Shown here: positions 50,681 to 60,779 of the stretch, piece after piece | Layout: every line of letters begins with the position of its first letter | Position numbering within the stretch: position 1 is the stretch's first letter | DNA from: Litorimonas haliclonae | GTDB lineage: Bacteria; Pseudomonadota; Alphaproteobacteria; Caulobacterales; Maricaulaceae | Length of the DNA: 64,000 nt | Assembly (NCBI RefSeq): GCF_965138505.1 | Contig: NZ_CBCSCO010000003.1 | Coordinates: 310,001-374,000 of the forward strand | Direction of reading: 5' to 3' | Translations under genes and position numbers: made by a program | Notes under the pieces: generated by a model | Told to the model about the DNA's origin: nothing | The model's input: the letters and a program-made list of their open reading frames with translations, nothing else | Database searches by the model: none

Positions 50681-52537
50681 ATGAAGCTGTTTCTATCATC
50701 CGCCGTAAGTGTTTTGGCTTTAACCATTGCGGGGTGCGGTAACTCCGTTGAAGTTCCATCTGATAATGTAGACAAAATGGTCGAAGCAGCAAGTCCTAGT
50801 AGCGATCAAGTCACCGTGCAAGATGCCAAAGAGTTTTTGGAAAATGCAGAACAAGAGAAAAGTGTTCTGAACGAATACCAAGCCCGCGTCGATTGGGTCA
50901 ATAACAACTTCATTACCGAAGATACGAATTGGCTGGCCGCGAAAGCCTCTGAACAGGCCTCATTGCTGGACACGCGACTGGCAAATGAAGCAAAGCAGTT
51001 TAACGATTTGAGCCTACCGGAAGACATGCGCCGAAAAATGGACGGCTTGAAGCGTGCGTCCAATTTCCCCGCTCCTGAGCGCCAAGGCGCAGCCAAAGAA
51101 CTTTCTGAAATCATGACCGGGCTTAATGCAGCCTACGGAACAGGGAAGTTTGAATATAAAGGCGAAATGATCACACTAACTGAAGCCAGTGATATCATCG
51201 CCGAATCCGATGACCCGGAAGAGTTAAAAGCTATCTGGGAAGGCTGGCGGACAATTTCTGTGCCCATGAAGGACGACTACGCTCGAATGGTCGAGATTGT
51301 GAATGAAGGATCTCAGGAGCTCGGCTACGCAGATGCAGGCGCTTTGTGGCGCGGCGGTTACGACATGGACGCGGACGAATTCATCGCGGAAACAAATCGC
51401 CTCTGGGAACAAGTGAAGCCACTTTACGACCAATTACATTGTAATGTTCGCGCAGAACTCAATGAAAAATACGGCAATGAGGTTGTGCCTCTGGATGAGC
51501 CTATTCGAGCTGACTTGCTCGGTAATATGTGGGCTCAGCAATGGGGCAATGTCTATGAGACTGTCGCGCCTGAAGGGGCCGCTGAAGGCGTGGATACAAC
51601 AAAACTTCTGGAAGACAATGATTATGACGCACTGAAAATGGTTCAGACAGCGGAAAAGTTCTTTACATCCATGGGGTTTGAGCCGCTGCCGGAGACGTTT
51701 TATGAGCGGTCACTGATTACCAAGCCAGAAGATCGTGAAGTTGTTTGCCATGCCTCGGCCTGGGACATTGACGAAAAAGACGATATCCGCATCAAGATGT
51801 GCACCAAAGTCAACGGCGAGGATTTCTCGACTGTGCACCATGAATTAGGGCACAATTTCTATCAGCGCGCCTACAAAAATCAGCCGGTTTTCTACCGGAA
51901 TGGTGCGAATGACGGGTTCCATGAGGCCATTGGCGATATGGTGGCTTTGTCAATTACACCCGAATACCTCGTAAAAATCGGATTGCTAGATGAGAGTGAA
52001 GTCCCTGGTGAAGACGCAGACTTGGCGCTGTTAATGCGTCAGGCCATGGACAAAGTTGCCTTTGTCCCGTTCGGTTTGATGGTGGATCAGTGGCGTTGGA
52101 AAGTCTTTTCCGGCGAGCTTACTCCGGCAAATTACAATGAAGGTTGGTGGGAGCTTCGTGAGGAATATCAGGGCGTAAAACCCCCTGCTCCACGCCCAGC
52201 CGATGCATTTGACCCCGGCGCCAAATACCATATTCCAGGTAATACGCCGTATATGCGCTATTTCCTTGCTCACATCCTCCAGTTCCAATTCCATAAAGCG
52301 GCCTGTGACGCCGTTGGATTTGAAGGGCCACTTCACCGCTGCTCCGTTTATGGCAACCAAGAGGTTGGCGAGAAATTCAACGCCATGCTTGAAATGGGCG
52401 CCTCCAAACCTTGGCCGGATGCGCTTGAAGCCTTTACGGGCTCCCGCGAAATGGATGGCTCTGCGATTCTTGAATATTTCGAGCCTTTGCAGTCTTATCT
52501 GGAAGAACAGAATGAAAACCGAACTTGCGGCTGGTAA
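50681..52537 (+). CDS. M2 family (ACE-like) dipeptidyl carboxypeptidase lipoprotein
   Basis: Zinc peptidase of 618 residues related to angiotensin-converting enzyme. The lipobox LTIAGC gives a lipidated N-terminus, so it acts outside the inner membrane. The zinc site is His386-His387-Glu388-Leu-Gly-His391, with the distal Glu in NDGFHEAIGDMVALS. Other ACE-like parts are WEGWRTISVPMKDDY, LGNMWAQQWGN and TPYMRYFLAHILQFQFHKA. It probably trims peptides in the periplasm for uptake. It is a single gene, 60 bases before the PopA-like gene. Confidence 0.93.
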   Translation: MKLFLSSAVSVLALTIAGCGNSVEVPSDNVDKMVEAASPSSDQVTVQDAKEFLENAEQEKSVLNEYQARVDWVNNNFITEDTNWLAAKASEQASLLDTRLANEAKQFNDLSLPEDMRRKMDGLKRASNFPAPERQGAAKELSEIMTGLNAAYGTGKFEYKGEMITLTEASDIIAESDDPEELKAIWEGWRTISVPMKDDYARMVEIVNEGSQELGYADAGALWRGGYDMDADEFIAETNRLWEQVKPLYDQLHCNVRAELNEKYGNEVVPLDEPIRADLLGNMWAQQWGNVYETVAPEGAAEGVDTTKLLEDNDYDALKMVQTAEKFFTSMGFEPLPETFYERSLITKPEDREVVCHASAWDIDEKDDIRIKMCTKVNGEDFSTVHHELGHNFYQRAYKNQPVFYRNGANDGFHEAIGDMVALSITPEYLVKIGLLDESEVPGEDADLALLMRQAMDKVAFVPFGLMVDQWRWKVFSGELTPANYNEGWWELREEYQGVKPPAPRPADAFDPGAKYHIPGNTPYMRYFLAHILQFQFHKAACDAVGFEGPLHRCSVYGNQEVGEKFNAMLEMGASKPWPDALEAFTGSREMDGSAILEYFEPLQSYLEEQNENRTCGW

Positions 52538-52597
52538 AATTCAAGTTCACGGCACGTGGTTAAGAGAGACGAAAGTATTTGGGCATAGCCTCTGGTT

Positions 52598-53992
52598 ATG
52601 TCCAACTCGGTTAAAAACCTAGACTCAAACTCCGACACGCCGATTCGCGCGACGTTTCCACGCGTTCTTATCGCAACGGACTCGGTCGAGAAAATCAAAG
52701 ACTTGGCCGCGCAACTGCGCCAGCTTCGCTATGATGTCCAAATCTCTTTTTATGATGGAAAGACCTTGTCCGCGACGCCCCGCCGCGCGCCCGTAGCGCT
52801 AATCTGTCATTTTACAAAATTTATGGATAGATCTGCGGGTATCATCCGCATCCTGAAATCTCATTACGCGCCTCACGACATTCCGGTTATAGGGGTTTCG
52901 CCTGTCCCGCACATTCATACAGACACATTTTTTGATACGGTACTTGTCGAGCCGGTCCATGCCTCCCAAATAGCCAATCGCGTGAACTCCTTGGTCCGAC
53001 TTGGAGCAATGGAGCGAGAGATAAAACTCCGTGTCAGAACGTTAGAAAAAGATTTCGGCCAAAGCGTCATGATCGAAGATGACGGAGAACACCCGCCGTT
53101 CAAAATCTTATTTATTGGACAGGCCTCTCCCGGTTTTATGGTCATAATCAATGCCTTACAGAGCAAAAACGTTGAAACTGTAGCCGCGTTCACCTCTTTT
53201 AGCGCCTTTGATTATCTCCATGAAACTAAATTTGATGCGGTCGTTATGAATGCGCTCGATCACCCGGAACCGGCCTTGTCGATTTCTGAAACTATGCGTC
53301 GCAATGCACGGCTTTTCCATGTACCAACCCTCTTCTTGGTGAACTCCGACACATTTGAGTATTCGCAAAAAGCGCATAGTTACGGCGCGCGGGACATTAT
53401 AAATGTAAATTCTGACGTAGAAGAAATAAGCGGCCGAATTCTGGAACTCGCCAACTACCACCGCCTTCATGACAATTTGAAAGAAGAATTCGAATCTCTT
53501 GGCGGCAATAGTTCCATTTGCGAAAAAAGTGGCTGCTTTACAAACCTCTTTATGGAGCGCCACGCAGAACGGGTCGTTAGAGCCAATCACAAAATCAAAG
53601 AGCCTGTAACGCTGATGGCAGTAAAATTACATCTCTGCTGCGCCGAAGAGGTATCAGAGGAACATGCAGAGAAGGCCTTATTGCAATTTGGACACATGCT
53701 AAAGAACCTTGTTCGCATGCAGGATTCTGTCGCCGCTTACGAGGCCGATCGCTATTTATTGATGTTTCCAGGGTCTAATGAAGCGGAAGCGAAAGTGGTC
53801 CTGGAGCGAGTTAAAGGCTTGGTTGCCTGCACAGCCTTTGAGGGCGGGTCTCAAAGCTCCCCTCTGACGCTGACTATTGATTACGCAATTGCCGAAGCGA
53901 TGTCTCACGAGAACAGCGATTTCACCATTGGGCGATTGATGTCCGATTTGAAACAAGAACCAACGCGAAATTTCTTGGAAGCGTCGGCTTAG
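52598..53992 (+). CDS. PopA-like protein: two degenerate receivers and a degenerate GGDEF domain
   Basis: Protein of 464 residues with PleD/PopA architecture. The receiver-like domains cover about 22-135 and 168-290; the phosphoacceptor Asp is missing in both (VALICHFTKF and AVVMNALDHP where Asp is expected). The GGDEF-like domain (about 336-450) has YEADRYLLMFPG at 381-392 in place of the GGDEF active site, so it cannot make cyclic di-GMP. In Caulobacter such a protein, PopA, binds cyclic di-GMP and delivers CtrA to ClpXP; whether this one binds it is open. It is convergent with mfd, which also speaks for a Caulobacterales relative. Confidence 0.75.
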   Translation: MSNSVKNLDSNSDTPIRATFPRVLIATDSVEKIKDLAAQLRQLRYDVQISFYDGKTLSATPRRAPVALICHFTKFMDRSAGIIRILKSHYAPHDIPVIGVSPVPHIHTDTFFDTVLVEPVHASQIANRVNSLVRLGAMEREIKLRVRTLEKDFGQSVMIEDDGEHPPFKILFIGQASPGFMVIINALQSKNVETVAAFTSFSAFDYLHETKFDAVVMNALDHPEPALSISETMRRNARLFHVPTLFLVNSDTFEYSQKAHSYGARDIINVNSDVEEISGRILELANYHRLHDNLKEEFESLGGNSSICEKSGCFTNLFMERHAERVVRANHKIKEPVTLMAVKLHLCCAEEVSEEHAEKALLQFGHMLKNLVRMQDSVAAYEADRYLLMFPGSNEAEAKVVLERVKGLVACTAFEGGSQSSPLTLTIDYAIAEAMSHENSDFTIGRLMSDLKQEPTRNFLEASA

Positions 53993-54009
53993 CTCAGCCA
54001 TCAAATCGA

Positions 54010-57000
54010 TTAGCTAATTAAAGCTTCAACCGCCCGCTTTGTCCCTCTTACGCGCGGCTTTGCATTTTCAAAATTCCCCATCACTAAAATGGTTTGGTCT
54101 GGGCGCAATCGCCAGCCGCTATTTTGCGTGATCGCGTTCATGATGATGGACGGATCTTTTATGTCAGAGTGACGCATGGAAAGGACTAGGCCCTTAGGCC
54201 CTGCATCCACTTTTTCAACGTGAGCCTTCCGGCATAAGCGTTTGATTTGCATGACTTCAAAAAGCGAACGCACTTCATCCGGTAATGGCCCGAAGCGATC
54301 AATAAGCTCTGCCATTAACGCATTCCCGCCTTCATCATCTTCTATATCCGCGATTCGACGGTAAGTGGTGAGACGAAGGCTTAAGTCGGAAATATAATCT
54401 TCCGGAATAAGGATTGCGACCCCGACATTTACTTGCGGCGTCCAGCTTTGATCGCTCGCCGCTTCATCGTCGCGCAACTCGGCTACAGCCTCTTCCAGCA
54501 TGTGCTGGTAAAGCTCGATCCCCAATTCTTTCATATGACCGGATTGCTCCTCGCCCAGCGGGTTACCACCGCCCCTCATATCCAAATCATGGCTCGCCAA
54601 TGTAAATCCGGCGCCCAATGTATCAAGAGACTGGAGGATTTTCAGGCGCTGCAGCGCCTCTTTCGTTGCCACATGCTCATCCGGCATTGTCAAATACGCG
54701 TAGGCGCGAATTTTCGAGCGCCCGACCCGACCCCTCATTTGATAAAGCTGAGCAAGACCAAAACGGTCTGCGCGATAGACCACCATTGTATTCGCCGACG
54801 GAATATCGATTCCGCTTTCAATAATCGAAGTCGATATCAACACGTCATACTCGCCATCATAAAACGCGTTCATGATATCTTCGAGCGCTCCTGCGCCCAT
54901 TTGGCCATGGGCGATGACATATCGGACCTCCGGCACAGACGCTCTCATAAACTCTTCAATGCGGGGAATATCCGCTATACGGGGCGCTACAAAATAGGAC
55001 TGCCCGCCCCTGTAACGCTCCCTCAGCAGTGCCTTCCGAATTGAAATCTCATCAAATGGCATGACGAAGGTGCGGACCGCCAAACGGTCAACAGGCGGGG
55101 TCGCGATCAAGGACAGGTCGCGAATGCCGGAGAGCGCCATTTGAAGTGTGCGGGGAATAGGCGTCGCCGTCAGGGTGAGCATATGCACGTCGGCGCGAAG
55201 GGCTTTCAGGCGTTCTTTATGCTGAACTCCAAATCGCTGTTCTTCATCAACAATAACAAGACCCAAATTGGCAAATTTTATCGTCTTAGCAAGCAAAGCA
55301 TGGGTGCCGATGATGATATCGCATTGCCCGTTAGAAAGAGCTTCCTTCGCTGCCGTCGCCTCTTTGGTTGAAACCAGACGTGAAAGCTGCCTAACACGCA
55401 CAGGCCAGCCTTTAAACCGGGCCGAGAAAGTTTTGTAATGCTGGCGTGATAGAATAGTCGTGGGCGCAACGATAGCGACTTGCCGTCCGCTCATGGCGAC
55501 GGCAAAGGCGGCGCGCAGGGCCACTTCGGTTTTACCAAACCCAACATCCCCGCAAATCAACCGGTCCATTGGTCGGCCACTCTCCAGATCGGTGAAGACA
55601 TCCTGAATGGCGTTTAGCTGATCGTCCGTTTCGACATAAGGGAAACGCGCGGCAAACTCGTTATACGTACCGCTATCAATATCCAGCGGTTCTATGGTAC
55701 GCATAGCCCGCTTGGCGGCAATCTTTATAAGCCCGGCAGCAAGGTCTTTGAGTTTTTCTTTGGCTTTGGCTTTGCGGGACTGCCATGCCACACCACCAAG
55801 TTTATCCAGCGCCGCGCCTTCTGCTGCTGAACCATAACGGGATAAAAGTTCAATATTTTCAACGGGCAGGAATAGCTTTGCACCCCCGTGATATTCAAGC
55901 TCAAGACAATCATGCGGCGCATCTTGCACTTGGAGTGTCTTCAACCCTAAATATCGCCCTAAACCATGGTCGATATGTACGATAAGGTCACCGGGCTGCA
56001 TCGCCGTGGCGTCTGAAATAAAGTTCTTGGCTTTGCGCTTGCGACCGCGATTGACCAATCGGTCGCCCAAAATATCTTGCTCTGAAATCACGCTCAGGCC
56101 GTCAATAACGAAGCCCTGCTCTATCGGCAGAACTGTTCGCCAAGCGGTCCCGACAGGTTTGTCAAATATTTCCGGGCCGCGAGCTAGTTTCGGTAGCGCG
56201 AACTCGTGATCTTCGAACACATTGCCGAGACGGTCTAGAGAGCCCTCTGACCAAGCTGCGATAAGAATTTTTTGCTTCTCGGTTTTCAGTGTGCCGAGAT
56301 GATCTTTAACTGCCTCGAAGACGTTTGCACCTTCGGTTCGACGTTCCGGAGAAAAACTACGACCCACACGCCCCCCAAAGTCGATCAAGTTTTCGGCGTC
56401 GGCCGGACGGAAAACGGAATGTGTTCTAACGAGAAGTGGAGAAGTAAGCTTGGACCATTCATCCGCGTCCAAATAAAGCCGCGACGGCTCTAACGGGCGA
56501 TAAAGTCCTGCGGATTTTGAAGGGTTGCCAGACCCTGTGTCGCGGGCCTCTGCATGTTCTTTGCGGGAGGAATAAAAGTCTTCAATCGTGTCCCAACGCT
56601 CGGCTCGGGCTTCGTTGAGCAGTCCGTCAAAAGCATAAAGTGCGTCCGGGCCAGCATAGTCAAACAAGGTTTCAGTGTGGGAATGAAAAAGCGGTAGATA
56701 ATGCTCAATGCCTTGGGTGCGGATACCGTCACTTACAGCGGCGTAAGTTGGGTCTCGGCTAATGCCGCCGCCAAAAGCGGCTACATAGCTCGTGCGGAAC
56801 AAACTAATCGCGTCTTCCGACAGAAACACTTCACTGACAGGCGCCAGTTGCACATATTTCAGTTTGCCAGTCGTTCGCTGCGTGGTGACATCAAACGACC
56901 GAATACTTTCCAGCTCGTCGCCAAAGAAGTCTAAACGGATAGGATCTTTCAGAGCCGGCGGGAAAACGTCGATTATCCCGCCCCGAATGGCGTAATCCCC

Positions 57001-57483
57001 GGCTTCCATAACGGTGGACGCGCGGGAGTATCCATTATGATCCAGATAAGATTGAAGTTGTTCGCGCGGCATAGATTGACCGGCCACCGCCTGAAAACCA
57101 GCCTCAGCCAAAGCGGAACGCGGCGGAACCTTTTGCATCGCTGCGCTGCCGGTTGTAACGACAATCAATTGTGTATCAGGTGATAAAGTCGCCAAAGTAA
57201 ACAAAGCGGCCGCCCGTTTCGCCGCTAAAGATCGGCTCGGCGAAATCCTGTCGTACGGCAAACAGTCCCAAGCCGGGATATTTAAGACGACAATATCAGG
57301 CGCAAAATATCGGCAAGCCGCCGTGAAGGACGCAGCCCTTGTGTCGTCCCGCGCAATAAAGACACCTCTGCCGCCGCGCTGTTTAACGGCTTTGCAAAAG
57401 ACAAGCGCGTCTGCCCCTTCCGGCAAGCCTGCCGCAGTCAGAGTCTTCTCAGGCCCCGTATATCGGTTGAGCTGAATTTGCAT
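54010..57483 (-). CDS. mfd: Mfd, transcription-repair coupling factor
   Basis: ATP-driven translocase of 1157 residues that removes stalled RNA polymerase and recruits UvrA. The N-terminal UvrB-like part includes VVLNIPAWDCLPYDRISPS; the RNA-polymerase-interacting domain follows near 490-560 (LVHIDHGLGRYLGLK); the helicase has Walker A in CGDVGFGKTEVALRAAFA, DEEQ in VIVDEEQRFGVQHKERLK, LTATPIPRTLQMAL and the QMRGRVGRS motif; the C-terminal regulatory domain ends the protein. It starts three bases after the sdhE stop. Confidence 0.97.
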   Translation of the reverse strand: MQIQLNRYTGPEKTLTAAGLPEGADALVFCKAVKQRGGRGVFIARDDTRAASFTAACRYFAPDIVVLNIPAWDCLPYDRISPSRSLAAKRAAALFTLATLSPDTQLIVVTTGSAAMQKVPPRSALAEAGFQAVAGQSMPREQLQSYLDHNGYSRASTVMEAGDYAIRGGIIDVFPPALKDPIRLDFFGDELESIRSFDVTTQRTTGKLKYVQLAPVSEVFLSEDAISLFRTSYVAAFGGGISRDPTYAAVSDGIRTQGIEHYLPLFHSHTETLFDYAGPDALYAFDGLLNEARAERWDTIEDFYSSRKEHAEARDTGSGNPSKSAGLYRPLEPSRLYLDADEWSKLTSPLLVRTHSVFRPADAENLIDFGGRVGRSFSPERRTEGANVFEAVKDHLGTLKTEKQKILIAAWSEGSLDRLGNVFEDHEFALPKLARGPEIFDKPVGTAWRTVLPIEQGFVIDGLSVISEQDILGDRLVNRGRKRKAKNFISDATAMQPGDLIVHIDHGLGRYLGLKTLQVQDAPHDCLELEYHGGAKLFLPVENIELLSRYGSAAEGAALDKLGGVAWQSRKAKAKEKLKDLAAGLIKIAAKRAMRTIEPLDIDSGTYNEFAARFPYVETDDQLNAIQDVFTDLESGRPMDRLICGDVGFGKTEVALRAAFAVAMSGRQVAIVAPTTILSRQHYKTFSARFKGWPVRVRQLSRLVSTKEATAAKEALSNGQCDIIIGTHALLAKTIKFANLGLVIVDEEQRFGVQHKERLKALRADVHMLTLTATPIPRTLQMALSGIRDLSLIATPPVDRLAVRTFVMPFDEISIRKALLRERYRGGQSYFVAPRIADIPRIEEFMRASVPEVRYVIAHGQMGAGALEDIMNAFYDGEYDVLISTSIIESGIDIPSANTMVVYRADRFGLAQLYQMRGRVGRSKIRAYAYLTMPDEHVATKEALQRLKILQSLDTLGAGFTLASHDLDMRGGGNPLGEEQSGHMKELGIELYQHMLEEAVAELRDDEAASDQSWTPQVNVGVAILIPEDYISDLSLRLTTYRRIADIEDDEGGNALMAELIDRFGPLPDEVRSLFEVMQIKRLCRKAHVEKVDAGPKGLVLSMRHSDIKDPSIIMNAITQNSGWRLRPDQTILVMGNFENAKPRVRGTKRAVEALIS

Positions 57484-57486
57484 GTC

Positions 57487-57741
57487 TTATGAGGAGGGGT
57501 CGTATTGTCGAATGCGGTTTAAGAGAGGCGTATCGTAATTGGCTGGGATAGGCAGGTTTCCGGAAACCCAGCCATAAATATCATGGTCTTTAGCCATAAG
57601 AAGGTCTTCAAACATCGTGATTTCATCGTCAGACAAAGATTCGATATGAGCTTTGGCGAAGCCCCCTAAGATAAGGTCAGCTTCTTTAAAGCCTCGATAA
57701 TTGGCGCGATAGACAAGGCGTTTTCGACGGGCATCCAGCAT
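57487..57741 (-). CDS. sdhE: SdhE, succinate dehydrogenase FAD assembly factor
   Basis: Small protein of 84 residues of the SdhE/SDHAF2 family, which helps attach FAD to succinate dehydrogenase. The core motif RANYRGFKEADLILGGFA holds the RGxxE pattern (Arg-Gly-Phe-Lys-Glu), and the end MFEDLLMAKDHDIYGWVSGN is typical. Its place between recG and mfd is a usual alphaproteobacterial arrangement; it is divergent from recG. Confidence 0.95.
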   Translation of the reverse strand: MLDARRKRLVYRANYRGFKEADLILGGFAKAHIESLSDDEITMFEDLLMAKDHDIYGWVSGNLPIPANYDTPLLNRIRQYDPSS

Positions 57742-57826
57742 GGCGGCGCTGTAGCTGAAATAATCAGAGCTGTCACGGTAGCAATGCGGTCTTGCTTCAA
57801 CAGTTTTGTCGCGTCAAAAGCCTTTT

Positions 57827-59926
57827 ATGTCAGCCGCCCGTCCGCAGCACCTCTTCCCGCTTTTTGCGGACATTCAGACGTTATCAGGCGTCGGTCCCAA
57901 GACGGCTCCATTGCTGGAGCGGGCCATGGGTGGGCGGATTAAAGATTTGCTTTTAACCGCCCCGACAGGCGCGATTGACCGCTCTAATCGTCCGGGCATT
58001 GCAAATGCACTTGCCGGAGAGATAGGGACATTTCTGGTGACCATCGGTTCGCACAAAGCGCCGTCCAACCGCAATCGACCTTATAAAATAACCGTCTATG
58101 ATAATAGCGGCGAAATGGAGATCATCTATTTCAAAGCGCGCTCCGCGCAAATGGAGCAGCTTTTCCCGGAAGGCAAAGAGAGGCTGATCTCTGGCAAAAC
58201 CGAAAGTTTCAACGCCCAGCTTCAAATGACGCATCCGGATTATGTGTTGGACCCTCAAAAGTCTGACTTACTCCCCTTGATAGAGCCTTTATATCCTTTG
58301 ACTGCCGGCCTATCGCAAAAGATGGCAGGTAAAACGGTTCGCGCCGCGCTCTCTGTTTTTGAAACGATAAGAGACATGGGAGAATGGCTGGATAGCTCTT
58401 TCGTGTCGCAGCAAAACTGGAGCGGGTTTCAGGAAAGTCTGAAAACGCTTCACAATCCGTCCCATGCCGTTGATATTAGTGCAGAGAGTCCAATTAGACG
58501 CCGCCTCGCCTATGATGAGCTTTTTGCCAAACAGCTCGCAATTGCCCTTGTGCGTGAAAGCACGAGGCGGGCGCATGGGCGGGAATTTCGCCATGACGGT
58601 CATTATGTTCAGGATGTTCTCAACGCGGCCCCCTTTAAACCCACCGGAGCCCAGTCGCGTGCATTTGAGGAAATAGAAAAAGATATGCAGTCGCCATTTC
58701 GTATGGCGCGGCTTCTGCAAGGCGATGTCGGCGCGGGAAAAACATTTGTCGCAGCTTTAGCCGCGGCTTATGCAGCGGAAGCCGGAGTGCAGACCGCCCT
58801 AATGGCTCCAACAGAAATCCTGGCGCGGCAGCACGCCGAGACCCTTAGCGCTCTTTTAGAGCCAGCAGGGTTAACCGTTCAAGCGATTACGGGCCGTGAT
58901 AAAGGAAAGGCCCGCCAAGCTCTGAATTCCGGGCTTGAAGCCGGATACATTGATGTCGTGGTCGGCACTCACGCCTTATTTCAAGACACAATGACTTTCA
59001 AAGATTTGGGACTCGTCATTATTGACGAACAACACCGCTTCGGCGTGCGTGATCGGCTCCGCCTTGCGAATAAAGGGCAGGCTCCTGACTTACTCGTCAT
59101 GACGGCGACCCCCATTCCCCGGACGCTCGCCCTTACGAGTTATGGGGATTTGGACAGCGTCAAACTTGATGAAAAACCCGCAGGACGAAAGCCGATTGAA
59201 ACGCGAATATTACCGCTTCAACGGTTGGACGACGTGATTGACGGTATTGGTCGGCAGATACAAGAAGGCAATCAAGTGTACTGGGTTTGTCCGCTAGTCG
59301 AAGAAAGCGAGTTGATAGACCTGACCTCTGCTGAGGACCGTCATCGCCAGCTTACGGCCATTTATGGCGATAAAGTCGGCCTCCTTCACGGGCGTATGAA
59401 TGGGCTAGAAAAAGAACAAATATCCAATGATTTCAAGGCGGCGCGATATAAAGTTCTTGTTGCGACAACGGTGATTGAGGTGGGAGTCGACGCGCCGGAC
59501 GCCACAATCATCGTTATTGAACACGCCGAACGGTTCGGGCTCGCGCAGCTTCATCAGCTACGGGGCCGTGTTGGGCGTTCAGACAAACAGTCTTCCTGTC
59601 TACTCCTTTACAAAGGCCCTCTCTCGGTAAGCGGGAAAGCAAGGCTGGAGGTAATGCGCGAATCGGAAGACGGGTTCATGATTGCAGAAAAAGACTGGGA
59701 GCTTAGAGGTTCAGGTGATCTCTTAGGCGCACGCCAAAGTGGGCTTCCAGACTATGCCTTTGCCAATCTGGATAAACATAAATCCTTACTAGAGACGGCC
59801 GTTCAAGACGCCCGCCTCTTGGTACAAAACGATCCTGAACTTAAATCAGTACGTGGTAAGGCCGCGAGAGATTTGCTATTCTTGTTTGAACAGGACTACG
59901 GCATTGCCCTGATGCGGGCAGGATGA
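57827..59926 (+). CDS. recG: RecG, ATP-dependent DNA helicase
   Basis: Branch-migrating helicase for stalled forks and recombination intermediates, 699 residues. It has the N-terminal wedge domain with LSGVGPKTAPLLERA, Walker A in LLQGDVGAGKTFVAALAA near residue 300, LVIIDEQHRFGV, MTATPIPRTLALTSYGDLD, and HQLRGRVGRSDKQS. The start is placed at ATG 57827; a TTG seven codons before is possible. It is the usual neighbour of sdhE and mfd, and ends directly against the convergent DUF502 gene. Confidence 0.97.
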   Translation: MSAARPQHLFPLFADIQTLSGVGPKTAPLLERAMGGRIKDLLLTAPTGAIDRSNRPGIANALAGEIGTFLVTIGSHKAPSNRNRPYKITVYDNSGEMEIIYFKARSAQMEQLFPEGKERLISGKTESFNAQLQMTHPDYVLDPQKSDLLPLIEPLYPLTAGLSQKMAGKTVRAALSVFETIRDMGEWLDSSFVSQQNWSGFQESLKTLHNPSHAVDISAESPIRRRLAYDELFAKQLAIALVRESTRRAHGREFRHDGHYVQDVLNAAPFKPTGAQSRAFEEIEKDMQSPFRMARLLQGDVGAGKTFVAALAAAYAAEAGVQTALMAPTEILARQHAETLSALLEPAGLTVQAITGRDKGKARQALNSGLEAGYIDVVVGTHALFQDTMTFKDLGLVIIDEQHRFGVRDRLRLANKGQAPDLLVMTATPIPRTLALTSYGDLDSVKLDEKPAGRKPIETRILPLQRLDDVIDGIGRQIQEGNQVYWVCPLVEESELIDLTSAEDRHRQLTAIYGDKVGLLHGRMNGLEKEQISNDFKAARYKVLVATTVIEVGVDAPDATIIVIEHAERFGLAQLHQLRGRVGRSDKQSSCLLLYKGPLSVSGKARLEVMRESEDGFMIAEKDWELRGSGDLLGARQSGLPDYAFANLDKHKSLLETAVQDARLLVQNDPELKSVRGKAARDLLFLFEQDYGIALMRAG

Positions 59927-60682
59927 CTAAAGAATCATTTTCCCGCTAGGGTGAGTTTTGCTTTTTACGTCATTGGGATTATAGGCTGACGGTTCTTCGT
60001 TTGAAGACACCATGCCCCCGCTAATGATCATCTTTGCCCCCTCTTCCGGCGTCATATCCAAAATTTTGATATCTTCGCGTTTGGAGAAAAGCAGGAAACC
60101 TGAAGTCGGGTTGGGCGTGGTTGGCACGAAGACGCACACATAACCCGGCCCGAGAGTACGCTCCGGCGCACCTTGCAAATTTGTAGTAATGAAACCAATC
60201 GCCCAAATTCCCGCTTTCGGGTATTCAATCAAACAGACCTCTTGAAAGGCTTTATCCCGTTGTTCGGCAACCATGACGACTATTTGTTTGACGAAAGAAT
60301 ACACGCTACGCACAACCGGTACGCGCGCTAGGAGACGTTCGCTCTGGCGCAAGAGGGCTGAACCGAAATAATTAGAGGCTAGGGAACCCAAGATGATCAG
60401 GCCCAACACTGCAATGATAAGACCTAAGCCCCATACATCATATCCAAATTGAATTTTAGGATTGATAGACGACGGAAGGAACTTCCAGACCGTGGTATCA
60501 ATAAACTGAATAAAGGCAGTAATGGCCCAGACTGTGACAAAAATCGGTAAAGCCACAATGACGCCTGTCAAAAGACGGTTTCGAATGAACTTCAAAAATG
60601 CAAATCGGGCAATCCGCCCTCTTCCCTTGAAGCGGTTTGGAAAAAGCCTACTCTTCTTTTTTTGGACTGACTCTTCAGTCAT
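59927..60682 (-). CDS. DUF502 membrane protein
   Basis: Protein of 251 residues with two transmembrane helices (GVIVALPIFVTVWAITAFIQFID and the LGLIIAVLGLIILGSLASN region) and a soluble domain with FLLFSKREDIKILDMTPEEGAKMIISGGMV, the DUF502 signature. The N-terminus is basic. It is often found after recG in alphaproteobacteria; the function is unknown. Confidence 0.88.
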   Translation of the reverse strand: MTEESVQKKKSRLFPNRFKGRGRIARFAFLKFIRNRLLTGVIVALPIFVTVWAITAFIQFIDTTVWKFLPSSINPKIQFGYDVWGLGLIIAVLGLIILGSLASNYFGSALLRQSERLLARVPVVRSVYSFVKQIVVMVAEQRDKAFQEVCLIEYPKAGIWAIGFITTNLQGAPERTLGPGYVCVFVPTTPNPTSGFLLFSKREDIKILDMTPEEGAKMIISGGMVSSNEEPSAYNPNDVKSKTHPSGKMIL

Positions 60683-60779
60683 GGGCCGCTCTCCGCTTTT
60701 CTAGCGTTACTGCATGGTAATTACCCTCTACGGGACGCTCAAACTAGGATATAGGGCCAAATCAGGAAAGGGAAATCAT

